From positions 1 to 8,801 of the forward strand of contig DASZTV010000038.1 of NCBI GenBank assembly GCA_035548125.1: a stretch of DNA of 8,801 nucleotides. The letters are read 5' to 3'. Source of the stretch: DASZTV01 sp035548125 (GTDB lineage Bacteria; Actinomycetota; Actinomycetes; JAFAQI01). Position numbers and translations under genes: made by a program. The notes under the pieces were generated by a model. That model had not been told where the DNA came from. It searched no databases and worked only from the letters and a program-made list of their open reading frames with translations. Positions within the stretch are counted from its first letter, which is position 1, and each line of letters opens with the position of its first letter. Positions 1-5,828 of this stretch are shown here, in pieces.

Positions 1-569
1 ACGCTGCGTGCCACCAGCCCGATCCGGCTGGCCTCCTCGGCGTCGACGTCGCGGCCGGTGAGCATGATCTCTGCAGCGCGTGATGTCCCGACGGCCCGCG
101 GCAGCAGATAGGACAGCCCGAGCTCGCTCGCCGTCAGTCCGTTGTTGATGCCGGCAGCGCGGAAGTACGCCGAGTCTCCGGCCACTGCCAGGTCGCACGC
201 CAGGGCGAGGCAGAAGCCACCGCCGATCGCCGGGCCGTTGACCGCCGCGATCACCGGCTGGTGCATCGTCCGGATCGACGTGATCACCCGCTCGAGCAGC
301 TCCATCGAGCGCAACGCGATGGTCGACAGCGTGAGGTCCTCGATGTGCGGAACCCGTCCGGGGTTCTCCAGGTCGGCGCCGGAGCAGAACGCGCCGCCGG
401 CACCGGTCAGCACGACGGTTCGTACGTCGTTGTCGACGCTGATCGCCTCGAGCGCGTCACGCAGCGGCAGCATCACGTCGAACGCCATCGCGTTCATCCG
501 CTCCGGGCGGTTCAGCGTCACGAGCGCGACGCCGGGCCGAGGCCGCTCGACGGTGAGGAAGTCGCTCAC
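1..569 (-). CDS. Crotonase-superfamily (enoyl-CoA hydratase/isomerase-like) protein, 3' end outside window
   Basis: This is the N-terminal 189 residues of a crotonase-fold acyl-CoA enzyme, probably cytoplasmic and acting on a CoA thioester in lipid or steroid breakdown. Seen: VTLNRPERMNAM (residues 17-28), the first oxyanion-hole segment GAFCSGADL (59-67), the second NGPAIGGGF (111-119), ALACDLAVAGDSAYFRAAG (122-140), and LPRAVG followed by MLTGRDVDAEEA (156-180). The GTG start at 569 fits because the protein begins a few residues before the first strand and because the stop of the upstream SnoaL-like gene overlaps it (TAGTG). There is no strong ribosome binding site, so translation is probably coupled. 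Oddity: the two glutamates used by enoyl-CoA hydratases (rat Glu144 and Glu164) align with Cys120 and Gly140. The family assignment is firm. The reaction (hydratase, isomerase or other) is not settled. Confidence 0.93.
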   Translation of the reverse strand, partial: MSDFLTVERPRPGVALVTLNRPERMNAMAFDVMLPLRDALEAISVDNDVRTVVLTGAGGAFCSGADLENPGRVPHIEDLTLSTIALRSMELLERVITSIRTMHQPVIAAVNGPAIGGGFCLALACDLAVAGDSAYFRAAGINNGLTASELGLSYLLPRAVGTSRAAEIMLTGRDVDAEEASRIGLVARS

Positions 570-1024
570 TAGGCGGACAAGGGTGTGTCGGGGAGGCCGA
601 GGATCGAATACGCCCGTGTCGCGGTTCGTGCCGCGAAGCGCCACCCGTCGGCGGTCTTGACGAACTCGTCGTCGTACCAGAGCCCGATCAACCATGCCTG
701 TGACGTGCCATCGGGCTGCGTCATCACCATCGGGTTGTGGCACGAGGTCTTCGCGGTCGCGGTGTGCGCGTTGAGGACGATCGCCGGCAGTCCCATCATG
801 TGCTGTGTCTTGGCGAACATCGGCAGCGAGGTGCCGAGGAAGACCTTCACGTCGGCGAGTGTCCCGTCTGGACCGCCGAAGCTCGTGAAGTCCAGGTGCG
901 CCTCCGGGGTGAAGAGGTTGTCGAGCGCATCGAGGTCCTGGTTGTCGACCAGCACCGGGTAGCGGCTGATCAGGTCTTCGATGGCGAACCGGTCCGCTAT
1001 CGCTTCAATGTTCAGGTCCGTCAC
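569..1024 (-). CDS. SnoaL-like / NTF2-fold (nuclear transport factor 2 family) protein
   Basis: This 151-residue single-domain protein is of the SnoaL-like type, a small alpha+beta cone that serves as a hydratase, isomerase, lyase or binding domain. Seen: the N-terminal helix IADRFAIEDLISRY (9-22), the VDNQDLDALDNLF segment (26-38) typical of this fold, an acidic strand EAHLDFTSFGG (41-51), His75 in AKTQHMMG (a commonly conserved position) and a C-terminal GWRFAARTATRAYSILG strand pair (127-143). I chose GTG at 1024, which has GGAGG just upstream but at a short 2-base spacing. An in-frame GTG at 1033 (adding Val-Glu-Asp) is equally possible. Longer upstream reading would run back into the ligase gene. 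It lies 49 bases after the ligase stop and overlaps the crotonase start by one base, so the three form one operon. The substrate is unknown. Confidence 0.88.
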   Translation of the reverse strand: MTDLNIEAIADRFAIEDLISRYPVLVDNQDLDALDNLFTPEAHLDFTSFGGPDGTLADVKVFLGTSLPMFAKTQHMMGLPAIVLNAHTATAKTSCHNPMVMTQPDGTSQAWLIGLWYDDEFVKTADGWRFAARTATRAYSILGLPDTPLSA

Positions 1025-1073
1025 GTCCTCCACCCCGCCCGCCGCCCAATATTCGCGTTGGCTTCGCCAGCTC

Positions 1074-2699
1074 TCATGTGTTGCTCCCCTCCGCAGCGAT
1101 CTTCTTCGCCCACGCGTAGTCCGGCTTGCCGGCCGGTGTTCGCTCGACCGCATCGACCAGGACGAGGTCACGCGGCACCTTGTATCCCGCCAGCGACGCA
1201 CGGGCGTGCTCCTGCAGCGTTTCGAGGCTCGGCGTCGCGCCGGCCGCCGGGGCGACGACGGCAACGACCCGCTCTCCCCAGCGCTCGTCCGGTGCCCCGA
1301 CCACGATCACGTCCGCGACCGATTCGTGCGTCATGAGCGAGGTCTCGACCTCTTCGGGATACACCTTCTCCCCGCCGGTGTTGATCGACGTCGACCCGCG
1401 GCCGAGCAGCACGACCGTGCCGTCGGCGTCAACGGTGGCGTTGTCGCCGGGCAGCACCCAGCGCTCGCCATCGACGACGAGGAACGTCGCCTTGGTCTTG
1501 GCTTCGTCCTTGTAGTAGCCGAGCGGGACATAGCCCTTGCGCGCGAGCCGTCCCACCTGGCCGGAGCCCGGCTCGACCGGCTTGCCCTGCTCGTCCAGGA
1601 CCTGGGTCTGGGGGTTGACCGTGAACTTCGGCGCGGTGGTCGTGTCACCGGCGACGTGCATCTTGCTGCCGACGATCCCCGTCTCCGACGAGCCGAAGCC
1701 GTCCACCACCATCAGCGACGGCAGCAGCTCGGTGAGCTTCGCCTTCGCCTGGGTCGAGAGCACCGCCCCGCCGGAGCCGATGACGAACAGTGAGGAGGCG
1801 TCGTACGGCGAACCCGCTGCCTGTGCGGCTTCATACGCATCCGCGAGCGGGCGTGCCATCGCGTCACCGACGATCGTCAGGATGTTGACCCCTTCGCCGG
1901 CTACCAGCTCCCAGATGCCGGCGGCGTCGAACGCGCCGTGCGGCGGGAACACGACGCGGCCGCCCGCAAACAGCGAGTGGAACACGCCCCACTGCGCGCT
2001 GACGTGCATCAGCGGGGGAGTGGTCAAAATCGTGCCCCCGACCTCGGGCAGCCGCTCGAGGATCTCATCGGGAGTCGCGATGAAGTTGCCGGACTGGAAG
2101 ACGTCGCCGCCACCCATCGCCGCGAAGAAGATGTCCTCCTGCCGCCACACCACACCCTTGGGCAGTCCGGTGGTGCCGCCGGTGTACGCGATGTAGTGGT
2201 CGTCGCCGGTGCGCCCGCTGCCATCCGGGCGTTCGGTCGATGCGCCCGCGAGAGCGGACTCGTAGTCGATCGCGCCTGCCGCGATGTCAGCGCCCGAGGA
2301 GTCGCCGACGACGATCAGGTGCTTCAGCGTCCTCGCCCCGGATGCGACTGCGCCGACCCGGGGTGAGAACTGCTGGTGGTGGATGACGGCGACCAGGTCG
2401 GCGTCGTCGTACAGGTGGCGCAGCTCGCCCTCGACATAACGGAAGTTCACGTTGATCGGTACCGCGGAGAGCTTGAATGCTGCGAGCATGCCTTCCAGGT
2501 ACTCCGAGCCATTGAGCAGCTGCAGCCCGATGTGGTCGCCGCGACCGACGCCGAGGCCGACGAGGACGTCGGCGAGCCGGTTGGCGCGCGCGTCGAGCTG
2601 GGCGAAGGTGAGTCGTCGCGCGGGGGAGACGATCACCTCCCGGTCCGGGACCGCGTCGGCTACCCGCTCGAACAGGTCGGCGAGGTTGAAGCCGGGCAC
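1074..2699 (-). CDS. Acyl-CoA synthetase (AMP-forming, FadD19-like class I adenylating enzyme)
   Basis: This 541-residue enzyme activates a carboxylic acid to acyl-AMP and then to acyl-CoA. Seen: the P-loop-like motif YTGGTTGLPKGV (172-183), PLMHVSAQWG (229-238), GSGGAVLS (308-315), the adenine-binding motif GFGSSETG (334-341), GDNATVDADG (418-427), the hinge stretch LGRGSTSINTGGEKVYPEEV (432-451) and the C-terminal catalytic lysine K525 in TPAGKPDY. The GRGS.SINTGGEKV.PEEVE hinge lacks the usual aspartate but resembles, from memory, the actinobacterial FadD19/steroid-side-chain ligase group; that substrate class is inference. The length is complete for the family. GTG at 2699 was chosen because GGAGG (2706-2710) lies 6 bases upstream and the protein starts right before FNLADLFERVADAVPDR. 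An in-frame start at 2735 would add 12 unlikely residues. It is the first gene of the minus operon and divergent from the aldehyde dehydrogenase. Confidence 0.93.
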   Translation of the reverse strand: MPGFNLADLFERVADAVPDREVIVSPARRLTFAQLDARANRLADVLVGLGVGRGDHIGLQLLNGSEYLEGMLAAFKLSAVPINVNFRYVEGELRHLYDDADLVAVIHHQQFSPRVGAVASGARTLKHLIVVGDSSGADIAAGAIDYESALAGASTERPDGSGRTGDDHYIAYTGGTTGLPKGVVWRQEDIFFAAMGGGDVFQSGNFIATPDEILERLPEVGGTILTTPPLMHVSAQWGVFHSLFAGGRVVFPPHGAFDAAGIWELVAGEGVNILTIVGDAMARPLADAYEAAQAAGSPYDASSLFVIGSGGAVLSTQAKAKLTELLPSLMVVDGFGSSETGIVGSKMHVAGDTTTAPKFTVNPQTQVLDEQGKPVEPGSGQVGRLARKGYVPLGYYKDEAKTKATFLVVDGERWVLPGDNATVDADGTVVLLGRGSTSINTGGEKVYPEEVETSLMTHESVADVIVVGAPDERWGERVVAVVAPAAGATPSLETLQEHARASLAGYKVPRDLVLVDAVERTPAGKPDYAWAKKIAAEGSNT

Positions 2700-2711
2700 G
2701 GTGGACCTCCG

Positions 2712-2728
2712 GAGGGCGGGGAGCCCTC
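2712..2728 (-). promoter_or_regulatory. 5' leader hairpin next to the ligase ribosome binding site
   Basis: A 6-bp inverted repeat, GAGGGC / GCCCTC, with a 5-base loop sits immediately upstream of the ligase GGAGG. The ribosome binding site is itself the right half of the palindrome CCTCCGGAGG (2706-2715). In the minus-strand RNA, the CCUCC that could pair near the ribosome site is part of the hairpin's 3' arm, so two alternative foldings are possible. A regulatory role is inference only. Confidence 0.3.
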
Positions 2729-2756
2729 GGACCATATCGGAGTCGGCTGGCGAATC

Positions 2757-2769
2757 TGACGGGTCGTCA
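2757..2769. promoter_or_regulatory. Short inverted repeat in the divergent ligase/aldehyde dehydrogenase intergenic region
   Basis: TGACG-GGT-CGTCA is a perfect 5-bp inverted repeat with a 3-base spacer near the middle of the 105-base divergent gap (2700-2804). The same gap holds CATATCG twice as a direct repeat (2733-2739 and 2770-2776). Such symmetry in a divergent promoter region would suit a dimeric regulator, but no regulator gene is adjacent and the arms are short, so chance is a real possibility. I see no convincing -35/-10 pair for either gene. Confidence 0.25.
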
Positions 2770-2804
2770 CATATCGTCCCTACAGGCCAACTAAGGGGTT
2801 CAGG

Positions 2805-4253
2805 ATGACGTCGTACGACCAGCTTCTGATCGGTGGCGAGTGGGTCGCGCCGTCAACCAGCCAGCGTTTCGAGGTGCGCTCGCCCGCGACGCTCGAGGTC
2901 GTCGGCTCGGTGCCGGAGGGTGTCGAGGCCGACATCGACGCCGCGGTCGCGGCAGCGCGGCGGGCGTTCGACTCCGGCCCCTGGCCGACCACGCCACCGA
3001 GCGAGCGCGCCAAGGTGCTCGCCCGGTTCACGGAGCTGCTCGGCGAGCGGCTCGAGGACTTCAAGGGCGTCATCTCCTCGGAGATGGGCGCGCCGCCGAC
3101 CACCGTCGAGATGATGATGTGGACCCCGGCGAAGGGCGCGCTCGACGTCTTCCTCGGGTTGGCCGACACGTTCGGCTGGGAGGAGACCCGCAACGGCGCG
3201 TTCGGCATGACGAAGGTGCGCCGCGAGCCGGTCGGCGTGGTCGCCGCGATCATCCCGTGGAACGTGCCGCTGTTCATCGCGGTCAACAAGGTCATCCCGG
3301 CGCTACTGGCCGGCTGCACCGTGGTCTTGAAGCCGGCGCCCGAGACTCCGATCGACGCCCTGATGCTCGGCGGCCTGCTGGTCGAGGCCGGGCTGCCCGA
3401 GGGCGTCATCTCCGTCGTACCGGCTGACCGCGAGGTCAGCGAGTACCTCGTCACCCATCCCGGCGTGGACAAAGTGTCCTTCACCGGTTCCACCGCTGCG
3501 GGCCGCAAGGTAGGTGCACTTGCCACCGAGCGGCTCAAGCGGGTGTCGTTGGAGCTCGGCGGCAAGTCCGCCGCGATTCTGCTCGACGACGTCGATCTCG
3601 CCTCGAGCGCGTTCATGATCGCCTTCTCCGGCCTGATGAACAGCGGCCAGGCGTGTGTCGCGCAGACCCGGATCCTCGCGCCGCGCTCGCGCTACGACGA
3701 GATCACCGAGGCGATCGTCGAGTCGGCGAAGGCCTTCGTCGTCGGCGATCCCGCGGACCCGGCGACGCAGCTCGGGCCGCTCGTCGCGGAGCGGCAGCGT
3801 GACCGCGTCGAGGGCTACATCGAGAAGGGCAAGGCCGAGGGCGCCCGCCTCGTGCTCGACGGGATGCGGCCGGCCGGTCTCGACACCGGCTGGTACGTCG
3901 CGCCGACCGTCTTCGCCGATGTCGACAACAAGATGACGATCGCGCAGGAGGAGATCTTCGGCCCGGTGCTGTCGCTCATTCCGTACGACACCGAGGAAGA
4001 GGCCGTCGCGGTTGCCAACGACAGCGACTTCGGTCTCGCCGGGTCGGTGTGGACGCAGGACATCGACCACGGCTACGACATCGCCACCCGGGTGCGTACC
4101 GGCACGTATGGCATCAACTGGTACGCCTTCGACATGGGCTCGCCGTTCGGCGGCTACAAGTGCTCGGGCATCGGCCGAGAGGACGGACCCGAGGGTCTCG
4201 CCGCCTTCTGCGAGCTCAAGTCGATCCTGATGCCGATGGGCTACACCGGCTGA
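2805..4253 (+). CDS. NAD(P)-dependent aldehyde dehydrogenase
   Basis: This 482-residue, full-length aldehyde dehydrogenase oxidises an aldehyde to its acid with NAD(P)+ in the cytoplasm. Seen: PWN with the oxyanion Asn153 (151-153), cofactor-binding Lys176 in LKPAPETP, the glycine motif FTGSTAAGR (226-234), general base Glu250 in LELGGKSA, nucleophile Cys284 in NSGQACVAQTR, EEIFGPVLS (382-390) and the C-terminal FGGYKCSGIGREDGPEG (448-464). All catalytic residues are present. ATG at 2805 follows AAGGGG (2793-2798) by 6 bases. The overall sequence resembles, from memory, the actinobacterial group that includes mycobacterial AldA. It is divergent from the acyl-CoA ligase, so the pair could take an aldehyde to acid to acyl-CoA. 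That link, and the substrate, are inference. Confidence 0.95.
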   Translation: MTSYDQLLIGGEWVAPSTSQRFEVRSPATLEVVGSVPEGVEADIDAAVAAARRAFDSGPWPTTPPSERAKVLARFTELLGERLEDFKGVISSEMGAPPTTVEMMMWTPAKGALDVFLGLADTFGWEETRNGAFGMTKVRREPVGVVAAIIPWNVPLFIAVNKVIPALLAGCTVVLKPAPETPIDALMLGGLLVEAGLPEGVISVVPADREVSEYLVTHPGVDKVSFTGSTAAGRKVGALATERLKRVSLELGGKSAAILLDDVDLASSAFMIAFSGLMNSGQACVAQTRILAPRSRYDEITEAIVESAKAFVVGDPADPATQLGPLVAERQRDRVEGYIEKGKAEGARLVLDGMRPAGLDTGWYVAPTVFADVDNKMTIAQEEIFGPVLSLIPYDTEEEAVAVANDSDFGLAGSVWTQDIDHGYDIATRVRTGTYGINWYAFDMGSPFGGYKCSGIGREDGPEGLAAFCELKSILMPMGYTG

Positions 4254-4334
4254 GCGTTGCCCGGCTGAGGGTGATCGCTGTGACATCGGGGTTGCGATGC
4301 CAGCACCGCTGCCCGGCGTACGGAGGACGGGTCG

Positions 4335-4835
4335 ATGACTGACCGCGTCCTGGTACTGATCCGTCATGCCAAGACGGTGCCGATCGCGGCGACCGACTCC
4401 GAGCGAGAGCTGACCGACCGCGGTCACCGTGATGCCGGACAGGCCGCGGCGTGGTTGGCGGGGATCGTGCCGGCCGTCGACCTGGCCGTGGTCTCACCGG
4501 CGGTCCGGGCGCGGGAGACGTGGGCGGACCTCGCTGCCATGGTCGCGGCTGACGACCTGCTGGTGGACGAGCGGATCTACGACAACACGATCGAGGACAT
4601 GTTCGCCGTACTCGGCGACGTGCCGGACGACGTCACGACGCTGCTGCTGGTCGGGCACAGCCCGTCGGTGCACGCTCTCGCTGTCGCTCTCGACGACGGA
4701 ACGGGCGATCCGGACTCGAGCGCGGTACTCGCGAGTGACTACCCGACCTGCGGCATCGCGATCTTCGACGTACCAGGCAGTTGGTCTGACATCGCCGACC
4801 GCAGAGCCACGCTCCGTACCTTCGCAATCCCCTGA
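4335..4835 (+). CDS. SixA-like histidine phosphatase family protein
   Basis: This 166-residue phosphatase of the histidine phosphatase (phosphoglycerate mutase-like) superfamily is of the short SixA type. Seen: the catalytic RHAK motif (Arg10, phospho-acceptor His11), ELTDRGHRDAGQAAAWLA (25-42), the second arginine region VVSPAVRARET (52-62), the acid candidate Glu79 in VDERIYD, and the second histidine His108 in LLVGHSPSVH (104-113). This order and size fit SixA, which in Escherichia coli removes phosphate from phosphohistidine; the substrate of actinobacterial members is not established. ATG at 4335 has GGAGG (4322-4326) 8 bases upstream. It follows the aldehyde dehydrogenase by 81 bases on the same strand. 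Co-transcription is possible but nothing ties the functions together. The first palindromic repeat begins 30 bases after its stop. Confidence 0.92.
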   Translation: MTDRVLVLIRHAKTVPIAATDSERELTDRGHRDAGQAAAWLAGIVPAVDLAVVSPAVRARETWADLAAMVAADDLLVDERIYDNTIEDMFAVLGDVPDDVTTLLLVGHSPSVHALAVALDDGTGDPDSSAVLASDYPTCGIAIFDVPGSWSDIADRRATLRTFAIP

Positions 4836-4865
4836 CGACCGCCCCCGGGCAAGCCCGCGTGCTTT

Positions 4866-4927
4866 CGCGATCTTGCACTTTTACACGTGTTGGAGCCGCG
4901 AAACGGGTTGAAAAGTGCAAGATCGCG
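4866..4927. repeat. Palindromic repeat element, copy 1 (17-bp perfect stem, 28-base loop)
   Basis: The left arm CGCGATCTTGCACTTTT (4866-4882) is perfectly complementary to the right arm (4911-4927). The loop (4883-4910) starts with the 8-bp palindrome ACACGTGT and contains a CCG...CGG mini-stem (4896-4898 with 4904-4906). Identity with copy 2 extends outward to TTCGCG on the left and CGCGGAGA on the right, giving a 68-base conserved unit (4864-4931). It sits between the SixA-like gene and the TIGR03086 remnant. There is no U-run after the stem, so it is not a classical terminator, although a hairpin this long could still stop or stabilise transcripts. No target-site duplication is visible. 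Confidence 0.93.
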
Positions 4928-4935
4928 GAGAGTCA

Positions 4936-5285
4936 ATGGAAGCGATGCCTGATGACGCCGCGCTTGCCGTTGACCAGCTCTCCCGATCTCTTGCCGCCGT
5001 TGAACGCCTGATCGCTGCGGTTCGGCCCGACCAGTGGGATGCGCCGACACCGTGCGACGAGTGGTCGGTACGACGGCTCGTCGGCCATCTCGTCGGAATG
5101 AATCTGGTGTTCGCGTCGAGGACGCGGACGAAAGCGCGCTGCGGTTCGCCCGCGACCAGGTCGCAGAAGACGCCCGGCCAGGACGTTTCGCTCCTGCTCA
5201 AGTCGTCCCGAGCGGTGCGCCCGCGATCGAGCGGCTCGTCGCCTTCTTGGGTCGCGCTATCCCGGGGCGGGATACGTACGAGTAG
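4936..5285 (+). pseudogene. TIGR03086 / MDMPI-family protein remnant with internal frame-changing deletion
   Basis: The first 60 residues (ATG 4936) read like the N-terminus of a TIGR03086/maleylpyruvate-isomerase-like protein: a helix ending in RLIAAVRPDQWDAPTPCDEW, then SVRRLVGHLVGMN with the metal-ligand-type His51. Just after GTGTTCGCG (5107-5115) this frame turns into low-quality sequence. The -1 frame from about 5112 reads DESALRFARDQVAEDARPGR and then AIERLVAFLGRAIPG, which is the family's usual C-terminal end, stopping at TAG 5283-5285. The two pieces total about 117 residues against roughly 180-200 in intact members. The middle part, including the Glu-x3-His ligands, is therefore missing and the frame is lost. 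The first frame stays open to 5388, but only by reading antisense through the PPOX gene. GGAG at 4927-4930, from the tail of the repeat, is the likely ribosome binding site. Confidence 0.8.
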
Positions 5286-5703
5286 GTGTGACGAGTACGG
5301 CAGCGCTTCGCTCGTCGGACATCGTCTTGTCGTACGTATCCCAGTCGTCGTGGGTGCCTCCGGCAGCGCTGAAGACGTCCCGGAGTAGCTGGCGTAGTCG
5401 CTCGCGGTCGATCTCCGGGTGCGGGTCGTCCGGACCGATGACGGTGGCGAGGCCTTCCACGCCGGCCCAGCGCCAGCCGGAGCGGGCGACGACCGTGACG
5501 TGGCCGTCCCGGCGCAAGTGCTCGAGCTTGCGCACGCCACGGGCGACGAACGCGACGACCTCGGTGCCGTCGACCGGATGCTGCATCACGCCCGCGTTCA
5601 CCACCGAGGCGACGATCGTCCCGTCACCGCGCTGCATGGTCACGACGCTCAGGCCGTGGTCGAGCGGGGCAATCTCGGCGAAGAGGGCAAGCGAGGTGCT
5701 CAT
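5257..5703 (-). CDS. PPOX-class (pyridoxamine 5'-phosphate oxidase-like) flavin/F420-dependent oxidoreductase
   Basis: This 148-residue protein has the split-barrel PPOX fold, which binds FMN or F420. Seen: HGLSVVTMQRGDGTIVASVV (16-35), the first strand pair that reads the cofactor, VDGTEVVAFVARGVRKLEHL (44-63), RRDGHVTVVARSGWRWAGVEG (64-84) followed by ATVIG, an acidic linker PDDPHPEIDRERLRQLLRDV, and the C-terminal strand RSAAVLVTPTRTYP (132-145). This order fits the TIGR03618-like actinobacterial group. The choice between FMN and F420 and the substrate cannot be read from sequence. ATG at 5703 is preceded by GGAG about 9 bases upstream. The gene is convergent with the TIGR03086 remnant and overlaps its end by 29 bases. 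It lies 125 bases downstream of padR on the same strand, with repeat copy 2 in that gap, 41 bases before its start. Confidence 0.87.
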   Translation of the reverse strand: MSTSLALFAEIAPLDHGLSVVTMQRGDGTIVASVVNAGVMQHPVDGTEVVAFVARGVRKLEHLRRDGHVTVVARSGWRWAGVEGLATVIGPDDPHPEIDRERLRQLLRDVFSAAGGTHDDWDTYDKTMSDERSAAVLVTPTRTYPAPG

Positions 5704-5744
5704 CTCTCGATTCTCCGCCTCCCTGCGCCCCGACGCCGTACCTT

Positions 5745-5806
5745 CGCGATCTTGCACTTTTACACGTGTTGGGGCCGCGGAAACGGTTGAAAAGTGCAAG
5801 ATCGCG
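5745..5806. repeat. Palindromic repeat element, copy 2 (same orientation as copy 1)
   Basis: The 17-base arms (5745-5761 and 5790-5806) are identical to those of copy 1 and perfectly complementary to each other. The 28-base loop (5762-5789) keeps ACACGTGTTGG and GCCGCG. It differs from copy 1 at four positions, which can also be read as one substitution plus a one-base insertion and a one-base deletion that cancel out. The CCG...CGG mini-stem is kept (5775-5777 with 5784-5786). The shared flanks TTCGCG and CGCGGAGA give a conserved unit of 5743-5810. It lies between the padR stop and the PPOX start, so it would be in the PPOX leader or padR-PPOX spacer transcript. Confidence 0.93.
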
Positions 5807-5828
5807 GAGATTTTCGTGGCGGCGGCGG

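Noticed and set aside
981..1793. Plus-strand open frame of 270 codons antisense to the acyl-CoA ligase
   Set aside because: The product is rich in Arg, Asp and His with no domain, and the minus frame carries all adenylating-enzyme motifs.
2780..3616. Minus-strand open frame of 278 codons covering the 5' half of the aldehyde dehydrogenase
   Set aside because: The translation is Ser/Thr/Arg-rich and without recognisable motifs, as expected for an antisense frame in high-GC DNA.
4247..4269. Direct repeat CCGGCTGAG (4247-4255 and 4261-4269) around the aldehyde dehydrogenase stop
   Set aside because: Only 9 bases long, with common GC-rich content and no hairpin or further copies. No function can be supported.
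3303..4427. Long open frame (374 codons) on the minus strand, antisense to the aldehyde dehydrogenase
   Set aside because: It is a shadow frame from third-position G/C bias. It shows no family motif and the plus frame has every catalytic residue of an aldehyde dehydrogenase.
4815..4829. CGTACCTTCGCAATC at the end of the SixA-like gene matches 14 of 15 bases at the left edge of repeat copy 2 (5737-5751)
   Set aside because: A single match of this length is not unexpected by chance in a GC-biased window, and the following repeat arm is absent from the first site.
4866..4927. Repeat copy 1 as an intrinsic terminator of the SixA-like gene
   Set aside because: The stem is strong, but no U-run follows it and the same element also occurs upstream of a start codon (copy 2), so I list it as a repeat. 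A terminator side-effect is not excluded.
5286..5388. Continuation of the N-terminal frame of the TIGR03086 remnant to a stop at 5388
   Set aside because: This part reads antisense through the PPOX gene and has no similarity to the family, whose true C-terminus is in another frame ending at 5285.
4866..5806. Possible CRISPR array from the repeated palindromic units
   Set aside because: There are only two copies, separated by more than 800 bases of coding sequence, with no spacers and no cas genes.
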